A stretch of 64,000 nt of DNA, taken from contig JAWLAI010000002.1 in the NCBI GenBank assembly GCA_041395565.1, forward strand, positions 496,001-560,000, read 5' to 3'. The DNA is from Pseudomonadota bacterium. GTDB lineage: Bacteria; Pseudomonadota; Gammaproteobacteria; UBA9214. Under the pieces are notes generated by a model. That model saw only the letters and a program-made list of their open reading frames with translations. It was not told the DNA's origin and made no database searches. Position numbers and translations under genes: made by a program. This document shows, piece after piece, positions 9,213 through 17,411 of this stretch; the stretch's first letter is position 1, and each line of letters starts with the position of its first letter.

Positions 9213-9914
9213 ATGGATACAGACAGCAACAGCCAGAACCGCCTTCCCGTCGCAGCCGCTGCGGCGCAACGACGCCCGGTACCGCCGGCAGCGGCCGTGC
9301 TCCGGGCCTGCCTCTGCAGCCTGCTGCTGACCGCCTGCGGCGGCGCCTCCGGGCCGGAGGCAGTCTCGGGCAGCCAGACACTCAACAATGGCAGCGGCTC
9401 CGGCACGCCACCCCTGCCGCCAGCCAGTCCGGCGCCATCCAGCAACAGCTACAACCTGGGCAGTACACCCCAAGCCGTCATCGACCAGTGCATGACGGAC
9501 GCGGACAAGGCGATGCTAACGGTGGTAAACGACACCCGCGCCAGCGCCCGCAGCTGTGGTACGGTGGACTATCCGGCAAGCCCCGCGCTCAGCTGGCACT
9601 GCACCCTGGAGGACGTCGCGCTGGCACACAGTCGCGACATGGGCGATGTCAATTTCTTCAGCCATACCGGTTCGGATGGCCTGCTGGCGGCGGACCGGCT
9701 CACCAATGCCGGCTACGACTGGTCCGCCGTAGGCGAGAACATCGCCGCCGGCCAGCCGGATCTCGCGGCCGTGATGAGTGCCTGGCTGAACAGCCCCGGT
9801 CACTGCGCGAACGTCATGCAGACCGCATTCACCGAGTTCGGCGCGGCGAGCTACACCGTGAGCGGCTCCGATTATCCCATCTACTGGACCCAGGTGTTCG
9901 CGACACCACACTAG
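9213..9914 (+). CDS. CAP (SCP/PR-1-like) domain lipoprotein
   Basis: A 233-residue secreted lipoprotein. From the ATG at 9213 there is an unusually long hydrophilic leader, then a hydrophobic segment ending in the lipobox LLTAC (Cys near residue 44), a Gly/Ser/Pro linker, and a CAP domain (about residues 90-230). CAP signatures are HSRDMGDVNFFSH, VGENIAAG and WLNSPGHCANVM. Bacterial CAP proteins are found outside the membrane; their activities are mostly undetermined. The frame is open further upstream, but 9213 best places the signal peptide. Four cysteines in the mature part may pair. Confidence 0.85.
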   Translation: MDTDSNSQNRLPVAAAAAQRRPVPPAAAVLRACLCSLLLTACGGASGPEAVSGSQTLNNGSGSGTPPLPPASPAPSSNSYNLGSTPQAVIDQCMTDADKAMLTVVNDTRASARSCGTVDYPASPALSWHCTLEDVALAHSRDMGDVNFFSHTGSDGLLAADRLTNAGYDWSAVGENIAAGQPDLAAVMSAWLNSPGHCANVMQTAFTEFGAASYTVSGSDYPIYWTQVFATPH

Positions 9915-10001
9915 CACTTCGATGCCGCGCTGCAGTGCATCAGGCTCGCAGCAGGCGCCGCGCAAACGGCCAAAGATACCGCACCCGCTGCTCCGTCCCC
10001 G

Positions 10002-10682
10002 TCAGTCAACATCCCCTACGCCGGCAAGCCTCTCCAGCCGCGCCCTGAGGCTTGCCACTTCCGCGCGCAACTCACCCAGCTGCTGCTCGAGCCGGTCCAG
10101 ACGGTCTGAGCCGACGCGGCCTGCGCCTGCAGCTGCGTCACTTTCCGATGTTGCCTCGGGAGGCAGTTCCGGAACGTCGCCGAACAGGTGGGCATAGCGG
10201 GACTCGCGCCTGCCCGGTTCGCGCGGCAGCTTTGTCACGAACGGCCCGTCATCCCGCAGCATGAGCTGCTCGAGCACCGCCTCGACCGCATTGATGTCCT
10301 GAAACCTGCACAGGCGTTCGGTGCGGGTGCGCAGTTCGCCCGGTGTCTGCGGGCCGCGCAGCAGCAATACGCAGACGATCCCGACCTCCTGGTCCGAGAA
10401 CCGCAGCGTGCCGAATTCGGTGTTGCAGAGGCGGTGCTGGTACTTCGTCACACGGCTGCCGAAGCCGCTCTTCTCACTCACCAGGTGTCGTTTCATCAGC
10501 GCATCCACCGTGTCCTGCACGCTGGCCTCGTCGAGATCCAGCACGGGATCGCGATTGCTTTTCTGGTTACAGGCACTGGTCAGCGCGTTGAGGGAGAGCG
10601 GGTACTGTTCAGGGGTGGTGCGTTGCTTCTCGAGCAGGCAGCCGATGACGCGTGCTTCATTGGGGGTCAGGTGTATGTCCAC
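10002..10682 (-). CDS. YceH-like (DUF480/UPF0502) protein
   Basis: A 226-residue cytoplasmic protein with two winged-helix units. It opens with LTPNEARVIGCLLEKQ and has YPLSLNALTSACNQKSNR near residues 27-44 and LLLRGPQTPGELRTR near 107, all hallmarks of DUF480. After residue 175 an acidic/Ala linker leads to a short coiled coil. Start is GTG at 10682, preceded by GGAGA at six bases. Function is unknown; the fold suggests DNA binding or a scaffold. Confidence 0.88.
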   Translation of the reverse strand: MDIHLTPNEARVIGCLLEKQRTTPEQYPLSLNALTSACNQKSNRDPVLDLDEASVQDTVDALMKRHLVSEKSGFGSRVTKYQHRLCNTEFGTLRFSDQEVGIVCVLLLRGPQTPGELRTRTERLCRFQDINAVEAVLEQLMLRDDGPFVTKLPREPGRRESRYAHLFGDVPELPPEATSESDAAAGAGRVGSDRLDRLEQQLGELRAEVASLRARLERLAGVGDVD

Positions 10683-10747
10683 CGGCGGTCTCCGGGTGCG
10701 CGGGCGCCGCCACTATACCACCCTCACGGCGGGAGCGCGCACGGGTG

Positions 10748-11602
10748 CTAGCGGCCGGCCCAGAAATACACGACAGCGGTCACGCACGCCACCAGCAGCG
10801 CGACTGCGGCGAGTATCCGGGCCTGCTGCAGCCGTCCGGTCTGCTCGCGCTGCTGCCCGAGCATCCGCTCGATCACCGCCTGCTGCTGCCCGCGCTGGAC
10901 CTCGAGTTTTTCCTCCAGCGCCCGGACCAGGCTCCCGGTCGCTTCGAGTTCGGCACTGGCGGCACTGCGATAGGCCTCGTGCTGTTGCGCCTGTTCCGCC
11001 TGCAGCGCCCGCAGCTGCGCCAGCGCACGCTGCGTCTCGTCGAGCCGGGCGGTCGTGCCGGCCAGCGCTGTCTCGAGCGACGCGACCCGCGCTTGCGCCG
11101 TATCCTGCAACTGGCGGATCTCGTCATCGCGCGTCTCCAGCCGGCTGACGGCCGCAGCCAGCGCGGTACGCAGTGCCTGTAACTGCTCGCGTGCGGAATC
11201 CTGCAGGAACTTGAGCTGGTTGCCCCGGGCCTCGAGCCGTTGCGTCGACTCGGCCAGTTCGGCCTCGAGCGCGGCGATCTGTGCCTGCTCCGCCGTGCGA
11301 CCTTCCATGCTGGCCGTGAGTTGCCGTTCCAGCGTTTCCAGCCGCGCCACCCCGGCCATCCGGGCGGTCTCGACCTGCCGGCCAGCCTGCGCCAGCGTCT
11401 CGAGCTCGCTCGCCAGCTCCGCCAGATGCCGGTCGAAACCGGCCTGCATGACCTCGATCCGGCGCGCCAGGGCCTGGTTCTCCGAGGTAAGGACCAGAAT
11501 CTCCTCGTCGAGCGCGTCCCGCTGTTGCCGCTCGGCAGCCCGCCCGCCGCGCGGCTCGCCGAGCCGCGCCTTGAGCATACGCCAGATTTGCATGAGACTC
11601 AT
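10748..11602 (-). CDS. Tail-anchored coiled-coil protein
   Basis: A 284-residue protein I do not recognise as a named family. After a short basic N-terminus, residues about 25-255 are almost uninterrupted heptad-like sequence rich in Ala, Glu, Gln, Leu and Arg with no proline, so a long coiled coil is expected. Residues about 262-281 form one hydrophobic helix, followed by Gly-Arg at the very end. There is no signal peptide, so the rod should face the cytoplasm with its C-terminus in the membrane. It is transcribed away from the amidase/MamK-like pair across a 252-base AT-rich gap, suggesting shared control. A structural or tethering role for the actin is my inference. Confidence 0.75.
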   Translation of the reverse strand: MSLMQIWRMLKARLGEPRGGRAAERQQRDALDEEILVLTSENQALARRIEVMQAGFDRHLAELASELETLAQAGRQVETARMAGVARLETLERQLTASMEGRTAEQAQIAALEAELAESTQRLEARGNQLKFLQDSAREQLQALRTALAAAVSRLETRDDEIRQLQDTAQARVASLETALAGTTARLDETQRALAQLRALQAEQAQQHEAYRSAASAELEATGSLVRALEEKLEVQRGQQQAVIERMLGQQREQTGRLQQARILAAVALLVACVTAVVYFWAGR

Positions 11603-11854
11603 TACGAGGTTTTCCGCTTATTATTATGTTTTATATTGTAAATCTGGAATAATTTCGAGGGCGTCATTCATTTGGCAGTATAAAGACACGGCATTGAATA
11701 TGCCAGCGCCGGCTGCCGTAACACTGGCCACGAAGATGTAATAGACTTGTGCTTGAGGTGGACACGGATACTGCTGCAAAATGATCCGGTTATCTGCCGT
11801 AACCCTCGAGCCAACGGTTTCCGCGCCGTGCCCCGACGCCAGCCATTCAGAACT
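11603..11854. promoter_or_regulatory. AT-rich divergent promoter region
   Basis: The gap between the coiled-coil gene and the amidase gene. Bases 11603-11700 are markedly richer in A and T than the surroundings, with TTATTATTATG and TTTTATATTGTAAA runs. A GGCAT-TGAAT-ATGCC inverted repeat lies near 11690-11704. No -35/-10 pair is clear enough to call on either strand, but the layout fits divergent promoters. Confidence 0.45.
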
Positions 11855-13018
11855 ATGAGTCGTCATTCGGAGATCAAACAGGCGGTATTGCGCAGCGTCT
11901 ACGAGGACAATGCCGGCATACCCCGCTCCAGCCATGGCAAGGGTCGCGCCCGCATGACGGCGCAGCCGGCGGCAGACGGCAGGACCAGTTACCGCACCCG
12001 GGCGCTGGTGGCCCTGCTCATCGGTGCGATCGCCCTGTTCGGCATCAATTTCCGGCTGGTCACGGTCGATGGCAGCGGACCGGTGGCCATGCAGGTCATG
12101 GAGCCCGATCCCCGCACCCTGCCGCTGGCACTCCTGGCCGGTACCGCGGATGCCAGCCTGGCCGACGACGGCCAGGCGACGACACCGGAACCGCTGCAGG
12201 TGGTTCAGGACGCCGTGGCCACCAGCGGCCGTTACGACAGCATGCTGGCCCGGCTCGGCATGCCCATGGCCGACCTGTTCAATCTCAGCATCCAGACCAT
12301 CGTCATCGATCCGGGTCACGGCGGTATCGATCCGGGCGCCACCGGCCCGCGCGGCCTGAAGGAAAAAGACGTGGTGCTGGACATCGCCCAGCGACTGCGG
12401 GACAAGCTCGCCCGTTCCGGCAAGTACCGCGTCCTGCTCACGCGCGAGGACGACCACAAGGTCTTCCTGAAGGAGCGGGTGGCCTTTGCCAGCGAACAGC
12501 GGGCAGACCTGTTCATATCGATCCACATCAATTCCCTGCCCGCCGGCGCCGAACACCTCAACTATGTCGAGACCTACTATTTTGGAGCGCACACCGACCA
12601 GCAATCGCTGCTACTGGCAGAGAAGGAAAACCGGGATTCCGATTATCTCATGGGCGACTTCCGCAAGGTCATCGCCAGGATCGGCGACACCTTCAAGACC
12701 GAGGAATCGAAATGGCTGGCCGGCGCGATACACACGCACCTGTTCAACAATCTCAAACGCCAGAACCCGGACCTGCTCAACGCCAGGGCCAAGACCGGGC
12801 CGTTTATGGTACTGTTGGGTGTTGACGTGCCGAGCGTACTCGTGGAGGTCTCCTGCCTCAGCAACCGGGCGGAAGAAAACCGCCTGAGCAGGCCGGAATA
12901 CCGCGACGACGTCGCGAGCTACCTGGAGAAGGGAATCGATGAATACCTCGAGCAGCGAGCAAACCGAAGAACGATTGACAGAGGAAGAACGCAACATGTC
13001 GCCAAGCAAGAAAGATAA
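11855..13018 (+). CDS. Membrane-anchored N-acetylmuramoyl-L-alanine amidase (Amidase_3)
   Basis: A zinc amidase cleaving the bond between MurNAc and L-Ala in peptidoglycan. From the ATG at 11855 (387 residues) there is a basic cytoplasmic tail, one membrane helix (about 50-68), a periplasmic linker to about 145, then Amidase_3. Zinc ligands are His155 (DPGHGG), Glu170 (LKEKD) and His224 (SIHINS); the catalytic Glu331 is in VLVEVSCLSN. An insertion at about 228-310 may correspond to the regulatory helix of AmiA/B/C. There is no AMIN or SPOR domain, and the protein appears anchored rather than released. ATG 11954 is an alternative start that keeps the helix. Its last 23 bases overlap the MamK-like gene. 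Confidence 0.9.
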   Translation: MSRHSEIKQAVLRSVYEDNAGIPRSSHGKGRARMTAQPAADGRTSYRTRALVALLIGAIALFGINFRLVTVDGSGPVAMQVMEPDPRTLPLALLAGTADASLADDGQATTPEPLQVVQDAVATSGRYDSMLARLGMPMADLFNLSIQTIVIDPGHGGIDPGATGPRGLKEKDVVLDIAQRLRDKLARSGKYRVLLTREDDHKVFLKERVAFASEQRADLFISIHINSLPAGAEHLNYVETYYFGAHTDQQSLLLAEKENRDSDYLMGDFRKVIARIGDTFKTEESKWLAGAIHTHLFNNLKRQNPDLLNARAKTGPFMVLLGVDVPSVLVEVSCLSNRAEENRLSRPEYRDDVASYLEKGIDEYLEQRANRRTIDRGRTQHVAKQER

Positions 13019-14012
13019 CATGCTGTACGTCGGTATCGATCTGGGCACCTCCAGGTCCGTGGTCTCGGCCAGCAACGGCAACCGCAAATGGGTGGAAAGC
13101 TATGTCGGCTGGCCGAAGGATTTCGTCGCCAAGAAGATGCTCGGCAAGCGCGTGCTGTTTGGCAGCGAGGCCCTGGAACACCGGCTCGCGCTCAACCTCA
13201 CCCGGCCGCTGCGCAATGGCATCATCACCGAGGGCACCGAGCGCGACGAAGCCGCCGTGCACGAATTGATCGATCACCTGATCGAACTGGCCGGTGCCGG
13301 CCCGGACGACGAACTGTGCGTCGCCGTCGGCGTGCCGGCCGAGGCGCTCAAGGTCAACAAGAACGCCATCAAGAAAGCCGTCGCCCAGCATGCGAAGAAG
13401 CTGATGGTCGTATCCGAACCCTTCTCGGTAGCCTATGGCCTGGGCGCGCTGGACAACACCATGATCATCGACATCGGCGCGGGCACGGTCGATTTCTGCA
13501 TCATGCACGGTACGGTCCCGACGGAAGAGGACCAGCGCAGCATCCTGATGGCCGGCGATTACGTTGACGAGCAACTGCTCAAGCAGCTCAGCGAAAAACA
13601 CCCCGAGGCAGACTTCTCCATCAACACCGTGCGCAAGTTCAAGGAAAAGCACGGCTTCGCCGGCGAACCGAAGCGCCGGGTCAAGATCGAGGCCCCGGTC
13701 GACGGCAGGTTCACGGAGTTCGATGTCACCAACGAGATGCGCAAGGCCTGCGAGAGCCCGATGCCCGCCATCGTCGAGACCGTCACCGACCTCATCGCCA
13801 GCTTCGACCCCGATTTCCAGGAAAGCGTGCGCAACAACATCATCATCGCCGGCGGCAGCCAGTTGGAAGGCATCGACACCTTCCTCACCGAGGCCACCAA
13901 GCAGTTCGGCTCGTGCAAATTCACCTGCATCACCGACCCGCTGTATGCCGGTGCGGACGGTGCCCTGCAGCTGGCCATGGACATGCCCGAGGAATTCCTC
14001 GAGAAGCTGTAA
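12996..14012 (+). CDS. MamK-family bacterial actin
   Basis: A 338-residue actin-fold ATPase resembling MamK, the filament that aligns magnetosomes in Magnetospirillum. Visible are phosphate-1 GIDLGTSRS (13-21), a catalytic-glutamate candidate in SEPF (141), phosphate-2 IIDIGAGTVD (157-166) and the adenosine motif IIIAGGSQ (282-289). Compared from memory with Magnetospirillum MamK, the VGWPKD, GVPA, SEPF-V-YGL, GTVP-ED and Y-DE-L segments correspond, which MreB does not match. ATG 12996 is preceded by GAGGAAG at eight bases; ATG 12939 (AGAAGGGA before it) and 13020 are alternatives. The start lies inside the amidase gene, so the two are probably translationally coupled. No other magnetosome gene is in the window. 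Confidence 0.85.
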   Translation: MSPSKKDNMLYVGIDLGTSRSVVSASNGNRKWVESYVGWPKDFVAKKMLGKRVLFGSEALEHRLALNLTRPLRNGIITEGTERDEAAVHELIDHLIELAGAGPDDELCVAVGVPAEALKVNKNAIKKAVAQHAKKLMVVSEPFSVAYGLGALDNTMIIDIGAGTVDFCIMHGTVPTEEDQRSILMAGDYVDEQLLKQLSEKHPEADFSINTVRKFKEKHGFAGEPKRRVKIEAPVDGRFTEFDVTNEMRKACESPMPAIVETVTDLIASFDPDFQESVRNNIIIAGGSQLEGIDTFLTEATKQFGSCKFTCITDPLYAGADGALQLAMDMPEEFLEKL

Positions 14013-14018
14013 GCGGCG

Positions 14019-14055
14019 GATAGCGTGCCATGCCCGGCCGGCATGGCACGCTATC
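14019..14055 (+). terminator. Strong hairpin after the MamK-like gene
   Basis: A perfect 16-base stem (14019-14034 with 14040-14055) around a five-base loop starts seven bases after the stop codon. No T-tract follows, so it may terminate with help or protect the 3' end of the message. Confidence 0.6.
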
Positions 14056-14156
14056 GTCGCATTCAACCATGGCCCCGCTGGCAGCCCTGCGCGCGCACCG
14101 TGCCATCAGCGGGACCTGCGGCGCTTGCCTTTCACACCTCCGGCCAGGCTTTCGCC

Positions 14157-14813
14157 TCAGTCACCGACAATGGCAGCCAGCGGCACCTCGTAGGTTTCGC
14201 CGTCGCTCAGCGTCACGGTCCAGGTATCGCCATTCAACTCGGCGCTCACCTCCCGGTTGCTGGCATTCACGTAGTCCTGCATGAAGTTCATCGTGAATTT
14301 CTCGCCCCCCGGGCTCAGTACGACTATCGATGCCTGACCGTCCGCCATGCGCAGGACTCCGGCCGGGCAGCTGCCGAAGTCTCCCGCGCCGGCAGCACGG
14401 CAACGCAACAGTGTCGTGGCATCGTAATCGGCGGTGGTGAACGGGGCGGTCGGGTTGTCCACAGCGTCCTGCGGGTGCAAGGCTGAGGTATCCCAGTAGA
14501 CGTAGACGCTTTCCCGCGCAAGACGGAATATCTGCCCCTGGTCGCCGAGTCCGCTTTGCCGGTATGCCGGCTTGCCGTCCTGGTCCCGGTAGTTGCCAGG
14601 CTGATCCCCGACCGGCGCAAGTTCGTAGGTCACACCGTCGCTGCGGGCAATGGTGATCGCACCCTGGCGCTGCGAAAACGTGCAGGCCAGCATCGTGCTG
14701 AGCCTGTCCGAGCCGCGCGGATAGATGTCGCAGCGCGCCGCGGTCGAGTCAGCCGAAGCGGCCATGGCTGCGAACGCGGCAAACACGCCAGGAAGCATCG
14801 TCCATTTGCTCAT
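14157..14813 (-). CDS. Secreted protein of unknown function
   Basis: A 218-residue protein I do not recognise. ATG 14813 is preferred over the upstream 14843 because AAGGA precedes it and it places a signal peptide (MSKWTMLPGVFAAF, cleavage near residue 22) at the N-terminus. The mature part carries four cysteines and looks like repeated beta strands: a GAITIARSDGVTYELAP stretch near 50 is echoed by a TWTVTLSDGETYEVPLA stretch near 195, suggesting an internal duplication. It is convergent with the MamK-like gene and has no evident operon partner. Confidence 0.65.
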   Translation of the reverse strand: MSKWTMLPGVFAAFAAMAASADSTAARCDIYPRGSDRLSTMLACTFSQRQGAITIARSDGVTYELAPVGDQPGNYRDQDGKPAYRQSGLGDQGQIFRLARESVYVYWDTSALHPQDAVDNPTAPFTTADYDATTLLRCRAAGAGDFGSCPAGVLRMADGQASIVVLSPGGEKFTMNFMQDYVNASNREVSAELNGDTWTVTLSDGETYEVPLAAIVGD

Positions 14814-14857
14814 GATCGGCATTCCTTGGATCGGGAAAAGCATGAGTGCAGGCTAAC

Positions 14858-14882
14858 AAAAGGGCGGGTAGACCGCCCTTTT
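14858..14882 (-). terminator. Rho-independent terminator of the BON-domain gene
   Basis: AAAAGGGCGG (14858-14867) pairs with CCGCCCTTTT (14873-14882) around a five-base loop. On the minus strand the stem ends in CCCTTTTGTT, a usable T-tract, about 35 bases after the stop codon of the BON-domain gene at 14918. Confidence 0.8.
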
Positions 14883-14917
14883 GCAGCACCGGGATTGCGC
14901 CGGCACAGCGCGCCGGT

Positions 14918-15448
14918 TCAATTCATGACATGGATGCCGTTGATAACCTGCTTGACGTTGCTGGTCTCCTTCGCGAGATCAGCGGCCTTGGCCTTGGTCG
15001 CGGCCGAATCGACGAAACCGGTCAGCAGCACGACGCCGTTGTAGGTGTCCACATTGACCTTGTAGCCGGTACCGAGCGCGGCGTTCGCCAGCTTGCCCTT
15101 GACCGTGGTCGAAATCACCCGGTCATCGACGATCTGCCCGATGGATGCCTTGCCTTCCTTGACGTGCAGCTGGTTGTCGACGGCGACCACACCCTCGACC
15201 GATCGTGCGGTATTCGCTGCCTTGGTCGCGCTCGCGGCGTCATCGACAAAACCGCCCAACTGAACCACGCCCCGGCGAATCTCGATATTGATATTCAGGC
15301 CGCCGAAGAAATTTTCATCGACCAGCCTGGCCTTGACCCGCGCCTGGACGGCGGCATCGTCGACGACCTGGCCCGCACTCTTGTCAGCGAGTCCCGGCCC
15401 CGCGCACAGAGCCAGACCCAGCAATAGCGCAACCGCACTGGATTTCAT
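14918..15448 (-). CDS. Periplasmic protein with two BON domains (OsmY-like)
   Basis: A 176-residue secreted protein. The ATG at 15448 is set by an excellent Shine-Dalgarno AAGGAGGAA. A signal peptide (about residues 1-21, ending GPGLA) is followed by two BON domains (about 30-95 and 105-172), each with the V-L-GFVD-A pattern (GVVQLGGFVDDAA and GVVLLTGFVDSAA). BON domains bind membranes or phospholipid; OsmY of E. coli is induced by osmotic stress and stationary phase. A sigma-S link is plausible but no promoter is clear in the 288 bases upstream, where I see nothing else. Confidence 0.88.
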   Translation of the reverse strand: MKSSAVALLLGLALCAGPGLADKSAGQVVDDAAVQARVKARLVDENFFGGLNINIEIRRGVVQLGGFVDDAASATKAANTARSVEGVVAVDNQLHVKEGKASIGQIVDDRVISTTVKGKLANAALGTGYKVNVDTYNGVVLLTGFVDSAATKAKAADLAKETSNVKQVINGIHVMN

Positions 15449-15736
15449 GTTTCCTCCTTGAATCAAGATGTTGGTCTTATTCGTGTGTCTGCACATACAG
15501 GCAGATACGGGCACAACCCGTTCACTGGTTTTGGCGGCACACCCGTTCGGCGCCCTGCCTGGCAGCAAGCTTAGTCCATGATTGCCGGTTTATCCATGCA
15601 CGCGGTTAGCCTGACACCGCCACCTGTCTCATGCTTCCACGTCTGCCGCGCCGCTGACTGCAGCCGGGTGCTGCGTGCCGCCCGTTCGGCGCTGCTGCAC
15701 TGCGTCGCACGCAACTGCTGCGGCAGTCGGCCCGGG

Positions 15737-17353
15737 TCACAGCTGCTGTTCGAACAGTTCCCCGAACGACTTGCGCAAACGCCGGATGATATCCTCCGGC
15801 GCCTCGAATCCGGCCGCCAGTTCCGGTGTCACTTCACGGCTGTACCTCATGTCGTTGTCGAAAAATGCCGTACGCAGCTGCTGTGACAGCAACGGCTCCA
15901 GGAATACCATGGCGGTTTCGCTGTTCAGCTTCTCGCTGCGCGGGTCGAGGTTGTAGGAGCCGACCAGGCTGCGCCGGCCGTCGAATACCGCGAACTTGGA
16001 ATGCATGGTGCCCTGGTTGCGCGTCGTCTCGCCCCCACCCTGCCCGGTCCATTCCCAGATGCGAATGCCGGCATCGCCATTGTGACAGGCATGCACGGCG
16101 GCAGTGTCGTTGACCGCCAGCAGCTCCTTGTAATAACCGCGGCCGACCAGGCTGATCTCGGGCAGATCGTTGGTATCCGGACTGTTGGAGATCAGCCGTA
16201 CCGATACACAGCGCTGCGCCGCCGCCTTGAGCACGCGCGACAGCGTCGGCGTGGGAACGAAATAGGCATTTGCGATCAGTATCTCGTGCCGGGCCTGCTC
16301 GATCAGCTTGATATAGGCCTGCTGGATGTAACTTTCCCGCAGGCGCGGCCGGCTTTGCAAGAAGCGGCAGGTGGCCGGTCTGAACACCGCTGCCGGCTGC
16401 CGGGCCTCGAGCCGCGCGACGCTGGCCACGATCTCAGGGTCGGTCGTATACGAGATCGGCACCATACCGGTCTTGTCGAGCACGGCGCGGGTGGCATCCC
16501 AGTAGCGGTTGGTGTTGAAGATGCCACGGCGCTGCTTCACGCCGATGAAATAGTCGAAATTGCGGTCGAACGCGGCGACCAGGTCATGCACGATGTCGCC
16601 GCGCACCACCACGTCCTGGTCGCGCCAGGTGAAATCCGGATCCATGGGATTGGCGCGGAAATATTCGTTTCCGATATTGAGGCCCCCGGTGACAGCGATT
16701 CCGTGGCTGGTTTCACCGTCGATGATCCACATCTTCTCGTGGAACCGTTTGTCGAGCTGCTCGGGATCGTAGTGCGGGGTCAGTACCGGGATCGGCACCT
16801 CGTTCAGCCACTGCAGGGCCATGGCCTCGTAGCCCTCGACCTCGATACCGTGCTGTTTCAGGTCGAAGTACATCCATTGCGTCTGCAGCCAGGGATTGGA
16901 GAATGCGTCGACGATGACGCGCACGTCCAGACCGGCGGCCTTCTTCTGTTTCAGTATCTCGGCGATGCGCAGCCCCGACTCGTCGCCCTTGAACACCAGC
17001 GCCTGGATGCGGATGGAGGTTTGCGCGGCCTGCAGGGCCGCCAGGCGCACGGCAAAGGAGTCCTCGCCCCCCGTCAGCACGGCCAGCTTGCAGGCATCCG
17101 GCCCGCGCACCGGGAACAGGCCGCTCAGGCCGACGTCCGGATAGGCACTGCCGGCGAACCGGCTGTCTGGACCGAGAACCGAGGTGGTGGCCGTGGCCTC
17201 GATAAACGCCGCCGGCTCCTGCGGCGGAGCCGATGGCACGGCGCTGCAACCGGCCAGCACCACCAGGCATGCGGCAGCAAGCATCGCGGGTAGACGTCCC
17301 GGACAGCACCGGGACAGGGCCCGGTTCCGGGCAGTGTTAAACGGGTGCCGCAT
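15737..17353 (-). CDS. Phospholipase D / cardiolipin synthase-like lipoprotein
   Basis: A 538-residue member of the PLD superfamily with two HKD motifs: HEKMWIID (His205) followed by TGGLNIGNEY, and MHSKFAVFD (His451) followed by GSYNLDPRSEK. The N-terminus from ATG 17353 has a lipobox LAGC (Cys36), so the enzyme should be a lipoprotein facing the periplasm, unlike ClsA, which is anchored by membrane helices. Likely activity is phosphatidyl transfer or hydrolysis of phospholipids. It is divergent from the LssY-C gene with only 58 bases between the starts, so the two probably share a control region. Confidence 0.88.
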   Translation of the reverse strand: MRHPFNTARNRALSRCCPGRLPAMLAAACLVVLAGCSAVPSAPPQEPAAFIEATATTSVLGPDSRFAGSAYPDVGLSGLFPVRGPDACKLAVLTGGEDSFAVRLAALQAAQTSIRIQALVFKGDESGLRIAEILKQKKAAGLDVRVIVDAFSNPWLQTQWMYFDLKQHGIEVEGYEAMALQWLNEVPIPVLTPHYDPEQLDKRFHEKMWIIDGETSHGIAVTGGLNIGNEYFRANPMDPDFTWRDQDVVVRGDIVHDLVAAFDRNFDYFIGVKQRRGIFNTNRYWDATRAVLDKTGMVPISYTTDPEIVASVARLEARQPAAVFRPATCRFLQSRPRLRESYIQQAYIKLIEQARHEILIANAYFVPTPTLSRVLKAAAQRCVSVRLISNSPDTNDLPEISLVGRGYYKELLAVNDTAAVHACHNGDAGIRIWEWTGQGGGETTRNQGTMHSKFAVFDGRRSLVGSYNLDPRSEKLNSETAMVFLEPLLSQQLRTAFFDNDMRYSREVTPELAAGFEAPEDIIRRLRKSFGELFEQQL

Positions 17354-17411
17354 GAATGTTCGACCACGCCGGTTCTGTGGAAAATGGCAGAATAGAGATA
17401 AACTCGACATT

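Noticed and set aside
12996..14012. Annotation as rod-shape protein MreB
   Set aside because: The actin core is shared, but MreB's DLGTANT phosphate-1 loop and its usual mreC/mreD neighbours are absent, and the MamK-specific segments fit.
10748..14813. A magnetosome island
   Set aside because: Only a MamK-like gene is present; no magnetosome membrane, iron transport or crystal-shaping gene was found anywhere in the window.
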